A DNA stretch of 41,669 nucleotides from Cardinium endosymbiont of Culicoides punctatus (GTDB taxonomy: Bacteria > Bacteroidota > Bacteroidia > Cytophagales > Amoebophilaceae), in the NCBI RefSeq assembly GCF_004354815.1, contig NZ_QWJI01000056.1:1-41669 (forward strand). Reading direction: 5' to 3'. Positions 1 to 8,920 of the stretch are shown piece by piece. Position numbers and translations under genes: made by a program. The notes under the pieces are model-generated. The model did not search any database, had not been told where the DNA came from, and was given only the letters and a program-made list of their open reading frames with translations. Position 1 is the first letter of the stretch, and each line of letters begins with the position of its first letter.

Positions 1-79
1 CATGACTGACATAGGAAGAGTAGTAGTAGGAATGATAATAATTTAAAGTGTTTAGAGTTGATCATATGGTTATTAGATT

Positions 80-1573
80 TTACAGTAAGTATTTTTCTTT
101 GTCAGAAATAGCTTCTTTTTCTAATTTTTCAAACAATGTTTCAATATCTTTTAAACTATCAGCTACAAAGAATAGATATGGGCGTCCTGTTTTGGTGCGT
201 ACTATATAAACGCCGGGTTCTTGCCCAACAAAGGCACGTTGTACTGCTGAGAGCTGTTTGAGATAGGGATTCTTTTTTACCATATTTTCTAACATGGGCA
301 CCTCTTGTGGTTTCAATGTAAAAAATATAGGACTGCTGGCATAGTGATCCGTGCTTCGCATATCCTCCATTATTTCTTTAGTATCATCTAATAATGCTAC
401 CTGGAATCTATTGCATTGTAGTGCCACATGACTTATATTAAATATTTCGTCTCCATCAAATTCTTTGTACATAAGCACAGGAGTACCTCCTTTTCCAAAA
501 AGCGGTAACTCATATTTACTATTCGGAAAAGTTGAAGCAAACAATTGGATAGCCTTCTGTACAAAAGCTACATCTAGACAACGTTTTTTTTGCATATAGG
601 TTTTAACCATAGGCAGTAAGATATGGGCAAATTCTTGTATGTAACGATTATTGTATCCTGTAAAAATGGCATTCGTTTTATGGTCTACCACTTCTTCAAA
701 ATAGCCTTGTATGGCTGTAGCCAATGCTTCATTAAAATAATGATGTGCTAACCCTGCATAAGGAGAAGTAGAAGCTCTAAACGCACGATTTATAGCATAC
801 TGTACGCTATCATCTTGTTGCCGATAGAGGATATGAGCTACTTCATGCAACACAGTGCTTATGCGGCTTCGTTTACAATCATCGCAACAGGGGAACCTAT
901 TTGTATCTAAAAATATATGATTATAGATAGCAAATGATCTTCCACCAGTGCCAGGTTCTTTGGTATAACTCGGCCTACAAGCATATACTTTAATGGTATT
1001 AAAAGGCAATGTGTTAGTGCCGTAGAATCTACACATGTCCATTAAATACTGATCTAGCTTTTCTTTATTCTTATGAAGAAACTGATTTACATAGGAAAGG
1101 TAGTTATCCATGTAATCTACCTCATGAGTAGATGCTTCATAGGCAGTGGATACATATTGTGCATAGAGGTCACGAAGGTCTTTTTCTAAAATCGGCTGTT
1201 GGGTAGGATCTACTATTATACTGCCTACTAGGTTAGTAACTTCATCTATATGACGTAATGTGGATAATCCATATAAAACTTCATGATAATCTAAGTGACC
1301 TACATGGCAATCGCGAGTAGGTAATTTCAAGTTTTTCATAGCAAAGCTATAGGGTTTAAATGGTATCTCTCTACAATGCTGCCTAAATTGTTCGTAGCCT
1401 ATTACTTCTGCTCGTAGAGGCTGAGTTACAAAAAAATGGACAAACGTTGGGAAGTGGCTGTGATCACGTATCCATTGAAAGGAAGTGCTGGTCAAACAAA
1501 CCTGCTTGCCAAATACGGGTATACAGATTGTAAGTAAAACCCATAACGTATAAAAAAACCTTGATAAACACAT
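80..1573 (-). CDS. Secreted gluzincin-like zinc metalloprotease, family unknown
   Basis: A 497-residue protein with an N-terminal hydrophobic segment (about residues 5-22) that looks like a signal peptide, so it probably acts in the periplasm, at the surface or in the host. It carries HEVAH at residues 243-247, the HExxH zinc-binding and catalytic motif, and NEALA at 281-285, which fits the downstream glutamate ligand of gluzincins (Glu282, about 35 residues on). Two cysteine pairs around 229-233 (CCDDC) lie just before the motif. No named peptidase family is recognised from the rest of the chain. It is encoded alone, convergent with nothing visible. The substrate is unknown; that it is a metallopeptidase rests on the motif geometry. 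Confidence 0.75.
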   Translation of the reverse strand: MCLSRFFYTLWVLLTICIPVFGKQVCLTSTSFQWIRDHSHFPTFVHFFVTQPLRAEVIGYEQFRQHCREIPFKPYSFAMKNLKLPTRDCHVGHLDYHEVLYGLSTLRHIDEVTNLVGSIIVDPTQQPILEKDLRDLYAQYVSTAYEASTHEVDYMDNYLSYVNQFLHKNKEKLDQYLMDMCRFYGTNTLPFNTIKVYACRPSYTKEPGTGGRSFAIYNHIFLDTNRFPCCDDCKRSRISTVLHEVAHILYRQQDDSVQYAINRAFRASTSPYAGLAHHYFNEALATAIQGYFEEVVDHKTNAIFTGYNNRYIQEFAHILLPMVKTYMQKKRCLDVAFVQKAIQLFASTFPNSKYELPLFGKGGTPVLMYKEFDGDEIFNISHVALQCNRFQVALLDDTKEIMEDMRSTDHYASSPIFFTLKPQEVPMLENMVKKNPYLKQLSAVQRAFVGQEPGVYIVRTKTGRPYLFFVADSLKDIETLFEKLEKEAISDKEKYLL

Positions 1574-2018
1574 TTTAAATACTCAAAAAAAGTAAAATTA
1601 CTACTTATATCTTATTTCACATATGCAGTTGTAAATGCTACAAAAGCACAAATAAACAATCAAGTATATTAAGGGGAATAAAAACTAAGTAAGGAATGAA
1701 CACAACTTTAGCTTTTACCTGGCCTTAAGGCACTTCGATTTAAGGTGCATTTCAACATTACGTAATTTTTTTCATATAAGCAACATTTTTATTTTTTTCA
1801 AAAAATATATTTGTTAAAAATGCATAAAAATGTGTTACAGTAAGTGTATCTCGTGGTATCTTTCATGATGCAGTACAATAATTTGTACTAACCATAACTA
1901 TAATTTACAAAAATATCAATTAGGGACTACTTTGTGAAAGTTCTGACGAATATATAATACATGGAGAGCTAAGATTAAGTTCATTTCAAAAGACGTCCAA
2001 TGATCAACTGCAAGTATT
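1574..2018. other. Intergenic gap with a dispersed ~90-bp repeat
   Basis: No credible gene is seen. The gap separates the 5' end of the metalloprotease gene from the 3' end of the PpiD-like gene. Positions about 1853-1946 match, in inverted orientation and with some mismatches, positions 25127-25212. The last 40 bases (1906-1945) also match 39516-39554. The repeat ends in GTGAAAGTTCTG, a variant of the GCGAAAGTCCTG end found repeatedly in this window, so it is probably a decayed insertion-sequence end or MITE. Confidence 0.6.
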
Positions 2019-3830
2019 TTACCCGTGCTTATAGCGCTCATCTGTAACCTTTGTTAACTCCTCCATAGCTTTCCCAATATAGTAATTCTGCATGATTTGA
2101 TCTATTTGTCCTTTTGTAATAGAATCGAATGGATCCTCTGATGCTTTTTCTTGTTCTACTAACTGGATATCTTTTACGCAAGCAATAAAAACACCTTCAT
2201 TATCCACAATTGGATCACTTATAGATCCTGGTTTTAGCCCAAAACATTTTCCTATAAAAGCTTTAGCATTTTGAACATTTATATCATTTTTTTTGGAAAA
2301 ATGTAAAGCATCTATAGAGTGTATGGTTAAATTTTCTCCATAGCTTTCTGCTATATCTTGCAGGGTAGTTGCATTAATCTGTTTAATTTTATCTATAATA
2401 ATTTCGGCTTTTGCTTGATTTACTACTTTATAGTATACTTCACTATACACTACATCTAGCGGTAACAACTCCCCTTCTTTTGTCTGATTCACCATCATAG
2501 CTAACATATATGCATCACCTAAATCAAATACTGGAGAAATTTTTCCTATAGAAGCTGCAGTATACAGCCAACATACTACTTCTCGAGCAGGAAATATACC
2601 AATAGATGAGTCAGATGGACTAATTGTTTCTTTTTGAATCCTTATATGTTCTTTTTTAGCTAATTCATCAAAATCTGATACTTTTTTTATTTGTGAGACA
2701 AAATGATTCACTTTTCTAAAAAGTTTATTACGTGTAGCATCACTGATCGTAGATTTTTTTTGAATTACAGCAATGTCATAATTACAAGTATCCTCTATTC
2801 TTTTTATCTCATTAATTTTATAAAAAATAAATAGTCCTTCATCCCTAATAGGTCCTACTACCATTCCTTTTTGAAGCGTATGCTTTATTTTTGCGAGTGC
2901 ATCAGGAAGCTCATCTGTTGCACAGGTTAAATAAGTGTCTTGAAGCTTCCCGTCTGTTTTTTCTTTAGCAAAAACAAATGGATCTGACGTAGTAGAAAAT
3001 TGAGCTAAAATGGCATTTAATTCTTTTTGAAATGTAGCATGGTCTTTTTCATCAGGATGAACTGGAAAAGTAATGTATTTAATGGTTTTACTTTCAGTAG
3101 CTTTATAGTGGTTTCTATGCGCATTCATATATTCCTGAAGTTGTTGCTTAGTAGGAGCAACTAACTCGCTGCTAATTGAGTTAAAAGGGATATAGAGATA
3201 ATCTACATTACAAAACATGTTATCACGTTGCGCTATCTTTTCTTTTTCTAAGGTAGTAGTAAAACAACTTTTTTGCATCAATTTAATGAGTTTATCTTTT
3301 ACTCTTTTAGCTACAAAATCTTTTTCGTGCTGACACCATTCTACTTGCCCATTTTCTGATAGGCGACTTAAATAGTCCAGCAACTTTTGTCTGTCAAAAG
3401 ACCCCGTTGCAGGGTTTTGAAAAATAGGACTAGCGCTAATACTCGCATCAATATGTTCTCCTTGAACTAAATCAACCAGTTCATCAGTACCTACTGCCAT
3501 ACCAATTTTCTTTAATTCCTTTTTATAGATTATATCTTCAATAAGCTGTCGCCAAATATGATCTTTGAAACGTATGATTTCTGCTTCCGTTGGCTGCTTT
3601 CCCTGGCTTTTAAAGTTTCTAGCAAAGTGTATATCACAAAGCTCTTGATAGTCAACATAGCTAATGCTTTTTCCACCTACCGTACCAGTGCTGAGACTGT
3701 GATTTGCATTAAAAAAATAGGCAATCACCTGTCCTAGATCACTACTAAGTAGTATAGCTACCAAACAACAGATTGCTATGGCTACAAAAGTATTACTTAT
3801 TTTAGTTCTTATATTTCCAATAATCGCCAT
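2019..3830 (-). CDS. ppiD: PpiD-like periplasmic peptidyl-prolyl isomerase/chaperone
   Basis: 603 residues. A single N-terminal membrane anchor (about residues 13-37) is followed by a SurA_N-type segment with the usual VGGKSISYVDYQ beginning near residue 51. A weakly conserved parvulin-like region follows at about 245-350, and a second helical/PPIase-like part lies near the C-terminus. Known PpiD proteins are inner-membrane-anchored chaperones that help newly exported outer-membrane proteins fold. At 603 residues it is shorter than many Bacteroidota PpiD proteins (around 700). The parvulin active-site residues are not obvious, so it may act as a chaperone rather than an isomerase. The start is the ATG next to the membrane anchor. 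Confidence 0.8.
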   Translation of the reverse strand: MAIIGNIRTKISNTFVAIAICCLVAILLSSDLGQVIAYFFNANHSLSTGTVGGKSISYVDYQELCDIHFARNFKSQGKQPTEAEIIRFKDHIWRQLIEDIIYKKELKKIGMAVGTDELVDLVQGEHIDASISASPIFQNPATGSFDRQKLLDYLSRLSENGQVEWCQHEKDFVAKRVKDKLIKLMQKSCFTTTLEKEKIAQRDNMFCNVDYLYIPFNSISSELVAPTKQQLQEYMNAHRNHYKATESKTIKYITFPVHPDEKDHATFQKELNAILAQFSTTSDPFVFAKEKTDGKLQDTYLTCATDELPDALAKIKHTLQKGMVVGPIRDEGLFIFYKINEIKRIEDTCNYDIAVIQKKSTISDATRNKLFRKVNHFVSQIKKVSDFDELAKKEHIRIQKETISPSDSSIGIFPAREVVCWLYTAASIGKISPVFDLGDAYMLAMMVNQTKEGELLPLDVVYSEVYYKVVNQAKAEIIIDKIKQINATTLQDIAESYGENLTIHSIDALHFSKKNDINVQNAKAFIGKCFGLKPGSISDPIVDNEGVFIACVKDIQLVEQEKASEDPFDSITKGQIDQIMQNYYIGKAMEELTKVTDERYKHG

Positions 3831-3940
3831 GTAAAAAAATAAAATTTAACCCATTATACCATATACCTTTGTTTTACTTTTGTATTAATTACCAAAGTAA
3901 AACAGTAAATATGATTTCAATTACACTGGATAAAAAACAA

Positions 3941-4414
3941 TTATGTTAACAATCCTTTGCGTTGCAGTATTGTTGTCAAAAACTTTATTTCATTATCTCC
4001 ATTAAGAATCTTGAATGGGATATAAAAAAATTGAACTTTAGACAAAACTAACAAGAAATATTCTTTTTTTTTATATGCCTTAATAAAATCTGCCCATGGT
4101 ATGGGCATGCCATGTTTAGGATTTAACTGTATAATGAAATATTGGCTATTAATTTCATACATTACCCTGTCAAACAGAGGGCGATTCTCTTCCAGTTGGA
4201 TAAGTCCATAAAATTGAACGACCCAAAAGAGCAGATAAAAAATAAAGAATATAATAGCACCTAGTATGAACCAAATTGTTCTTATGAAGAATGTACCACT
4301 CATAAAAAGCATTATTAATGGAAAAATCCACCACTGGGTACGCAAAATATTTTGTATCCCAAGTCTCATATACAGCGTACTTGGTATTTTGTACTTTTTC
4401 GTTTTGACAATCAT
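3941..4414 (-). CDS. YcxB-like small membrane protein
   Basis: 157 residues with two closely spaced transmembrane helices (about 31-45 and 46-68). A soluble C-terminal half follows, containing a segment around ISQYFIIQLN, a central W (PWADFIKAYKKKEYFLL) and a hydrophobic strand ending in FYIPFKIL. This layout matches the YcxB-like family of uncharacterised membrane proteins (assigned from memory of the pattern). It lies about 110 bases upstream of the ppiD-like gene on the same strand and may be cotranscribed with it. The function is unknown. Confidence 0.65.
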   Translation of the reverse strand: MIVKTKKYKIPSTLYMRLGIQNILRTQWWIFPLIMLFMSGTFFIRTIWFILGAIIFFIFYLLFWVVQFYGLIQLEENRPLFDRVMYEINSQYFIIQLNPKHGMPIPWADFIKAYKKKEYFLLVLSKVQFFYIPFKILNGDNEIKFLTTILQRKGLLT

Positions 4415-4587
4415 AATATCAAGTCAAATAATCACTAAATCTTAAAAAAGACCTGATCTATAATCAGGAAAGCATAACACTTTATGTAAGACACTTAGCC
4501 AATATAGTGATTTTTAGCTAGAATGTTAGTATATTGTTTGTGTTTTAACGACTATTTTATTCCGTTATCAGCTTAAAAAGAGGTTAT

Positions 4588-6117
4588 ATGCTTATTAATT
4601 TTCAGCCATTAATGTTTTTTTATCTAAAAAAGACTTGTGCACTATTGTTGTCAATTTATCACTGTATTGTACACAAATGTTATACTATTGGTGCTACATA
4701 TCCTATGCTTAATAAAGAAGTCCCTCTTACGCTTACAGAAAAATCATCGATTGATCAGGCAAACCATTTAGTTGCTACCATAACGCTTCCCCCACTTTGG
4801 TTGGCCATACCTTTTGTTGTTTTATTATTAATGATTGCCACAGGCCCCCTCTTTTTTACGCATTTTTGGCACAAACATTACCCTAAAATATCCATTTTTT
4901 TAGCTGGTTTTGTTATATTTTACTATTACTATTTTCTAGGAAATAAGATTAAACCAATAGAAGCAGCAGCAGAATACATACAATTTATGTCTTTAATTAC
5001 TGCTTTATATGTTACAACTGGGGGTATATTAATTGCAGTGCATACAAAAGCCACTCCATTGGTAAATAGTATTTTATTGGCTATAGGAGCTATATTTGCT
5101 AACCTAATAGGTACTACAGGAGCTTCTATGCTTTTTATCCGTCCTTATTTAAGGCTAAACAAGCATCGTATCGGCGTTTATCATGTTATCTTTTTCATCT
5201 TTATAGTCAGCAATGTAGGTGGAGCATTAACGCCAATTGGTGACCCTCCCTTATTTTTGGGATTTATTAAGGGAGTTCCTTTTACATGGACATTGGTACA
5301 TAATGCTGTACCTTGGGTTGTAGCTATCTCTATGCTTTTAGTGATTTTTTATTTCTTTGATAGAAAAAATCAGCAAGAGATTGTATCAGAGCAGACCCAT
5401 CTCATTACTAAACCTACTATATCTATAAAGGGGAGTAAAAATTTGTTTTGGCTAGCAATAATAATCGGTGCGGTCTTCCTAGATCCAACGATTGTACCAT
5501 GGGTACCTGCAATTGACTACCATGGCCATAATATTTCCTTTGTGCGTGAATTGATTATACTGGCAGTTGCACTACTTTCCTTTTATACAGCAGACAAGAA
5601 GGTATTGGCATTGAATGATTTTAACTTCGAACCGCTAAATGAAGTTTGTCTTATTTTCATAGGTATTTTTGGTACTATGATACCAGCACTTGAACTCATT
5701 GGTGCATTGGCGCAGTCTGAATATGGAAAACAACTTATTACGCCCAATACATTATACTGGGGAACAGGATTTTTTTCTTCTATTTTGGATAATGCACCTA
5801 CCTATTTAAACTTTACAGCTGCTAGCATGGCTTCACAAGGTGCTAATATTGCCCTATTAACAGATGTACAAGCTTATGCAGGGGAAGGAATATATCTACA
5901 TTCCATCATCCGCCTTAAGGCTATCTCTATTGCTTCTGTTTTTTTTGGTGCTATGACTTACATTGGTAATGGTCCTAACTTTATGGTCAAATCTATTGCT
6001 GAACAACTAGGCATAAAAATGCCTTCTTTTGGGAATTATATATTCCGATTTTCCATACCTATTTTATTACCTATACTTTTTATAGTTTGGCTAATATTCT
6101 TTAGTTGTTCCTCTTAG
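4588..6117 (+). CDS. nhaD: NhaD-type sodium:proton antiporter
   Basis: 509 residues with about 12 hydrophobic spans, belonging to the ion-transporter superfamily that includes NhaD and ArsB. Typical motifs are visible: a GDPPLFLGF loop near residue 223 and DNAPTYLNF near residue 403, the two paired half-helix signatures of this fold. It probably exchanges Na+ for H+ across the inner membrane. The first ~40 residues look like an extra N-terminal extension; M40 (position 4705) is an alternative start. An AAAGAGG sequence just before the ATG at 4588 supports the upstream start, although Bacteroidota often lack Shine-Dalgarno sequences. It is followed 55 bases later by ftsQ on the same strand. 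Confidence 0.85.
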   Translation: MLINFQPLMFFYLKKTCALLLSIYHCIVHKCYTIGATYPMLNKEVPLTLTEKSSIDQANHLVATITLPPLWLAIPFVVLLLMIATGPLFFTHFWHKHYPKISIFLAGFVIFYYYYFLGNKIKPIEAAAEYIQFMSLITALYVTTGGILIAVHTKATPLVNSILLAIGAIFANLIGTTGASMLFIRPYLRLNKHRIGVYHVIFFIFIVSNVGGALTPIGDPPLFLGFIKGVPFTWTLVHNAVPWVVAISMLLVIFYFFDRKNQQEIVSEQTHLITKPTISIKGSKNLFWLAIIIGAVFLDPTIVPWVPAIDYHGHNISFVRELIILAVALLSFYTADKKVLALNDFNFEPLNEVCLIFIGIFGTMIPALELIGALAQSEYGKQLITPNTLYWGTGFFSSILDNAPTYLNFTAASMASQGANIALLTDVQAYAGEGIYLHSIIRLKAISIASVFFGAMTYIGNGPNFMVKSIAEQLGIKMPSFGNYIFRFSIPILLPILFIVWLIFFSCSS

Positions 6118-6172
6118 GTTAGGCTTCTAAGTCATTAATACCAAATAAATTTGATTTATCTATGGTTAGTAA

Positions 6173-6943
6173 ATGGAGAAAATCGCTCAAATAGCAAAAA
6201 GTATACTTGCTTTTTTTTTAACCTTGTGCCTATGTCTATCGCTACTGATTGCAGATAAACAATATCAATCTATATGCTGTAAAAACATTGATATACAAAT
6301 AAAAAAGAACAATCAGAAGTCGTTTGTAACAGAAAAGGTGCTATTGCACTGGATACAGTCTACACATGAAATTCCTTTGATAGGTACTCCACTGAATAAG
6401 ATTAATTCCTATCGCATCAAAAAGCAATTAGAAAGTCAGCCACTTATAAAAGATGTATTAATCTATAAAACTTGGTCTGGCCGTTTAAAAATTATTGTAG
6501 AAATCAAGTATCTCATTGCTCGCATTATTGATACATCTAAGCCTAATCATACACATTTATACATTGATGAATATGGTGATTTAATAGTAATAAAGGAATT
6601 TCTATTGCTACGGTTATTGATTGTAGGTGGAAACCTTCAAAACATAGCTGTTGAAAAAAACGGGAAACAATTTTGTAAAAAGGAATTGTTAGGTCTATTG
6701 CATGCACTTTATGAACATCCATTTTTGTCACGCCAGGTTACCAGTTTAGAGGTAGATGAGCATGATAAAATCGTACTTGGTACCCAGATCGGAAATCATC
6801 GTATAGAACTTGGAAGAGCTCAAAACATTCATCCAAAGCTTGACAAGCTACTACTTTTTTATAGCCAGGTTATCCCCTATAAGGGATGGCATGCCTATAA
6901 ACGTGTAAATCTTGAGTTTGAGCAACAGTTAGTATGTGAATAA
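6173..6943 (+). CDS. ftsQ: Cell division protein FtsQ
   Basis: 256 residues: a short cytoplasmic tail, one transmembrane helix (about 10-27), then a POTRA-like region (about 35-110) and a beta domain. The segment SQPLIKDVLIYKTWSGRL followed by a basic, strand-rich stretch is typical of the FtsQ/DivIB POTRA. In the divisome FtsQ links early cytoskeletal proteins to FtsB/FtsL in the periplasm. In other Bacteroidota ftsQ lies in the dcw cluster between murC and ftsA; here it stands alone next to an antiporter, so the cluster is broken at this locus. The assignment rests on topology and the POTRA pattern. Confidence 0.75.
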   Translation: MEKIAQIAKSILAFFLTLCLCLSLLIADKQYQSICCKNIDIQIKKNNQKSFVTEKVLLHWIQSTHEIPLIGTPLNKINSYRIKKQLESQPLIKDVLIYKTWSGRLKIIVEIKYLIARIIDTSKPNHTHLYIDEYGDLIVIKEFLLLRLLIVGGNLQNIAVEKNGKQFCKKELLGLLHALYEHPFLSRQVTSLEVDEHDKIVLGTQIGNHRIELGRAQNIHPKLDKLLLFYSQVIPYKGWHAYKRVNLEFEQQLVCE

Positions 6944-7440
6944 TGATACATCCAAAGATTTTTTTAAATCCTGAACTGACATTTTGAGAAAAAAATATAG
7001 CAAAATTAACCCATCCTAGTACTACCGTACAGATCCAGCTACGCACATAAACAAATGCAATCGAGCCCACTTGCATACGGACTATTTTTTTATTACTATA
7101 TCTATTGAAAGGAATATTAAACATGGTAAATATTTGACAAAAAATTACCTTAATAAGACCCTTGGGCTTGATTGGAGATATTGATAGGATTTGATAGCAG
7201 CAAATAATCTGACTTAAATAAAACAAAAAACAAAAACATGTATTATATCAACTATTCCCAAACAACTTATAGAAGGCATAAAGCTAATCCTATTAGCTCA
7301 TGGAGTCACTAAAAGCTAAATAGGAAAATCTGTTTATTACTATAATAAATCAATTTGACTCTTTTGAGAAAATCTGATTGATTTAATTTACAATTATTAA
7401 TTGTAGCATTTTAATTTTTAAACTCATTTTTCTTAATTTT
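6944..7440. other. Gap after ftsQ; possible decayed membrane-protein gene and a foldback
   Basis: No intact gene is supported. On the minus strand an open frame (7226 down to 6870) encodes a hydrophobic, slightly basic peptide, with the central part at about 6960-7160 reading like a piece of a membrane protein. It overlaps the end of ftsQ and matches no family I recognise, so it may be a relic or chance. A foldback at about 7288-7325 (TCCTATTAGCT with a near-complement AGCTAAATAGGA) could be a terminator. The rest is AT-rich DNA leading to the lipoprotein gene. Confidence 0.3.
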
Positions 7441-7926
7441 ATGTTATTCGTTAACCAAAAATTAATGGCTCTTATGCTTTTATCTGTCATAGCAGCACCA
7501 TATGGATGCAATCCTGGAACAGCTAACCAAAGGCCACTCAGCCAACCACCTACTCAAGAACCAACCGATAGTAATAAACAAACAACTCCTAAGACATCTG
7601 CTCCTTCTGTTCATACAAATCATTCAGGTGACACAACAATAATACAAGAAAATATAGAACCTAATAATAATGGAGATGATGGTAATAAAATAGAACTAAA
7701 ACACACAAATCATATTAGATCAATCAAAAAAAACAAAATAGAACCAGAAAAAAATGGTTCAACAGTACAACAGAGTGATGATGATGAAATAGAACCAGAA
7801 AAAAATGACTCAACAGTACAAAGTGATGAAAAGGATGATGAAATAAAACCAGCAAAAGGGGAAGAGAAAAACAAGCCAGGTTTCTTTAAACGTCTCCTTA
7901 AGAGAAAGAAAAAAAAAGACAAATAA
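7441..7926 (+). CDS. Small charged lipoprotein with imperfect repeats
   Basis: 161 residues. The N-terminus is a lipoprotein signal: a basic start, a hydrophobic stretch, then PYGC at residues 20-23, with Cys23 as the probable lipidated residue. The mature part is low-complexity and hydrophilic: a Pro/Thr/Gln-rich stretch, then about three imperfect copies of an EIEPEKNDSTVQSDE-like unit. It ends in a very basic tail (FFKRLLKRKKKKDK). No family is recognised. The acidic repeat followed by a basic tail is unusual for a lipoprotein. The function is unknown; LspA from this same window would process it. Confidence 0.75.
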   Translation: MLFVNQKLMALMLLSVIAAPYGCNPGTANQRPLSQPPTQEPTDSNKQTTPKTSAPSVHTNHSGDTTIIQENIEPNNNGDDGNKIELKHTNHIRSIKKNKIEPEKNGSTVQQSDDDEIEPEKNDSTVQSDEKDDEIKPAKGEEKNKPGFFKRLLKRKKKKDK

Positions 7927-7954
7927 GAGCGTAAAATAATCTTATGAATTAGTA

Positions 7955-7989
7955 AATTTTACCAATTTTACCAATTTTACCAATTTTAC
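7955..7989 (+). repeat. 9-bp tandem repeat, four copies
   Basis: Four head-to-tail copies of AATTTTACC (the last lacking its final base) directly downstream of the lipoprotein gene. It is a simple microsatellite-like array; the copy number could vary between strains. Confidence 0.9.
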
Positions 7990-8093
7990 ATTTTAATATT
8001 GGTTTAATCCGTATCCATTCACTGTATACTCAGCTATAGAAGCCATACAGCTGAATGGATACTATTTTAGTATTTTTTTATTTTATATACTAT

Positions 8094-8642
8094 ATGAAAC
8101 TAGAAAAACAACATCTTTCAGATCTCCTACTTATTCAACCTACCATCCACCGCGATTCAAGAGGATATTTTCTAGAATCTTATCATAAAGATCGGTTTTA
8201 TGAATTTGGCTTGGATGTTTCTTTTGTACAAGAAAATAGATCTTTATCTAAAAAAGGAACTGTAAGAGGCCTGCATTACCAATTAACACCTTATGCACAA
8301 GCAAAATTAGTGTATGTAGTACATGGTGCTATATGGGATGTTGTGGTAGACTTACGTACAGCAATGGGGACGTTTGCCCATTGGCAGGGATTTTTTCTTT
8401 CTTCAGAAAACCAACACCAACTTTTTATCCCTAAAGGATTTGCCCATGGCTTTATAGCATTAGAAAATAATACGGTAGTATGTTACAAATGTGATATGTA
8501 TTACCATCCACATGTAGAACAGGGTATCCACTTTCAGGACCCTACACTACGTATACCTTGGGAAAAATATGCTACTCCTAGCATCATTTCAGAAAAAGAT
8601 GCAAAGCTTCCATTATTACAAAATGCTATATACAATTTTTAA
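8094..8642 (+). CDS. rfbC: dTDP-4-dehydrorhamnose 3,5-epimerase
   Basis: 182 residues from the ATG at 8094, chosen because the family begins at MKLEKQHLSDLL; the in-frame ATG at 8055 would add 13 hydrophobic residues not typical of the family. It is a cupin enzyme of normal length that epimerises C3 and C5 of dTDP-4-keto-6-deoxyglucose in dTDP-L-rhamnose synthesis. Conserved residues are visible: RGLHYQ (catalytic His61), Lys71 in the following strand, PKGFAHGF and the Tyr near residue 131. The preceding enzyme RfbB is encoded 7 kb away; RfbA and RfbD are not in the window. A MITE relic follows the stop codon. Confidence 0.93.
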   Translation: MKLEKQHLSDLLLIQPTIHRDSRGYFLESYHKDRFYEFGLDVSFVQENRSLSKKGTVRGLHYQLTPYAQAKLVYVVHGAIWDVVVDLRTAMGTFAHWQGFFLSSENQHQLFIPKGFAHGFIALENNTVVCYKCDMYYHPHVEQGIHFQDPTLRIPWEKYATPSIISEKDAKLPLLQNAIYNF

Positions 8643-8654
8643 AACCGACATTAA

Positions 8655-8750
8655 GGAAATGTGCTACCAAATTTTTTACTGTTCATTTTATATTTAATTG
8701 TAAATCAGTTATAAAATAATATATGTTGTATACAGAACATAGTGTACCTG
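8655..8750 (+). repeat. Truncated, decayed copy of the ~180-bp MITE
   Basis: The sequence from TGCTACCAA to GTGTACCTG follows, base for base with scattered changes, the second half of the elements at 23368-23552 and 27771-27947. Shared features are a TTTTATATTT core, AAATCA...ATAAAA and an end of the form CAGAACA-AG-GTACC. The left half is missing. A partial CCGACATT just before it (8644-8653) resembles the IS1634-like end seen at 39819. Confidence 0.7.
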
Positions 8751-8920
8751 AAGCGTTGCTTCTTTTTTTATGTTACACGCATTACAAGGGCCATCTTTGT
8801 TTGGTGGAGGTTTTATTGTATATGTAGCGAAAAACTCAAAAAGTCTTATATATTTGTTATAAAAAGCTATTGATGCATTAAGAGTTTATCTTATGCAAAA
8901 ACAATAAGAAAATTTATATT

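Noticed and set aside
6870-7226. Minus-strand 118-codon frame after ftsQ
   Set aside because: It overlaps the conserved 3' end of ftsQ by 74 bases and shows no recognisable domain. Hydrophobicity alone is not enough; mentioned only as a possible relic.
7710-7922. 70-codon Phe/Ser-rich frame antisense to the lipoprotein tail
   Set aside because: Produced by the complement of the Lys/Glu-rich repeat; low-complexity artefact.
8055-8093. Upstream ATG for rfbC giving a hydrophobic 13-residue leader
   Set aside because: RfbC is a cytoplasmic enzyme and its homologues begin near 8094; the leader looks like chance read-through of AT-rich DNA.
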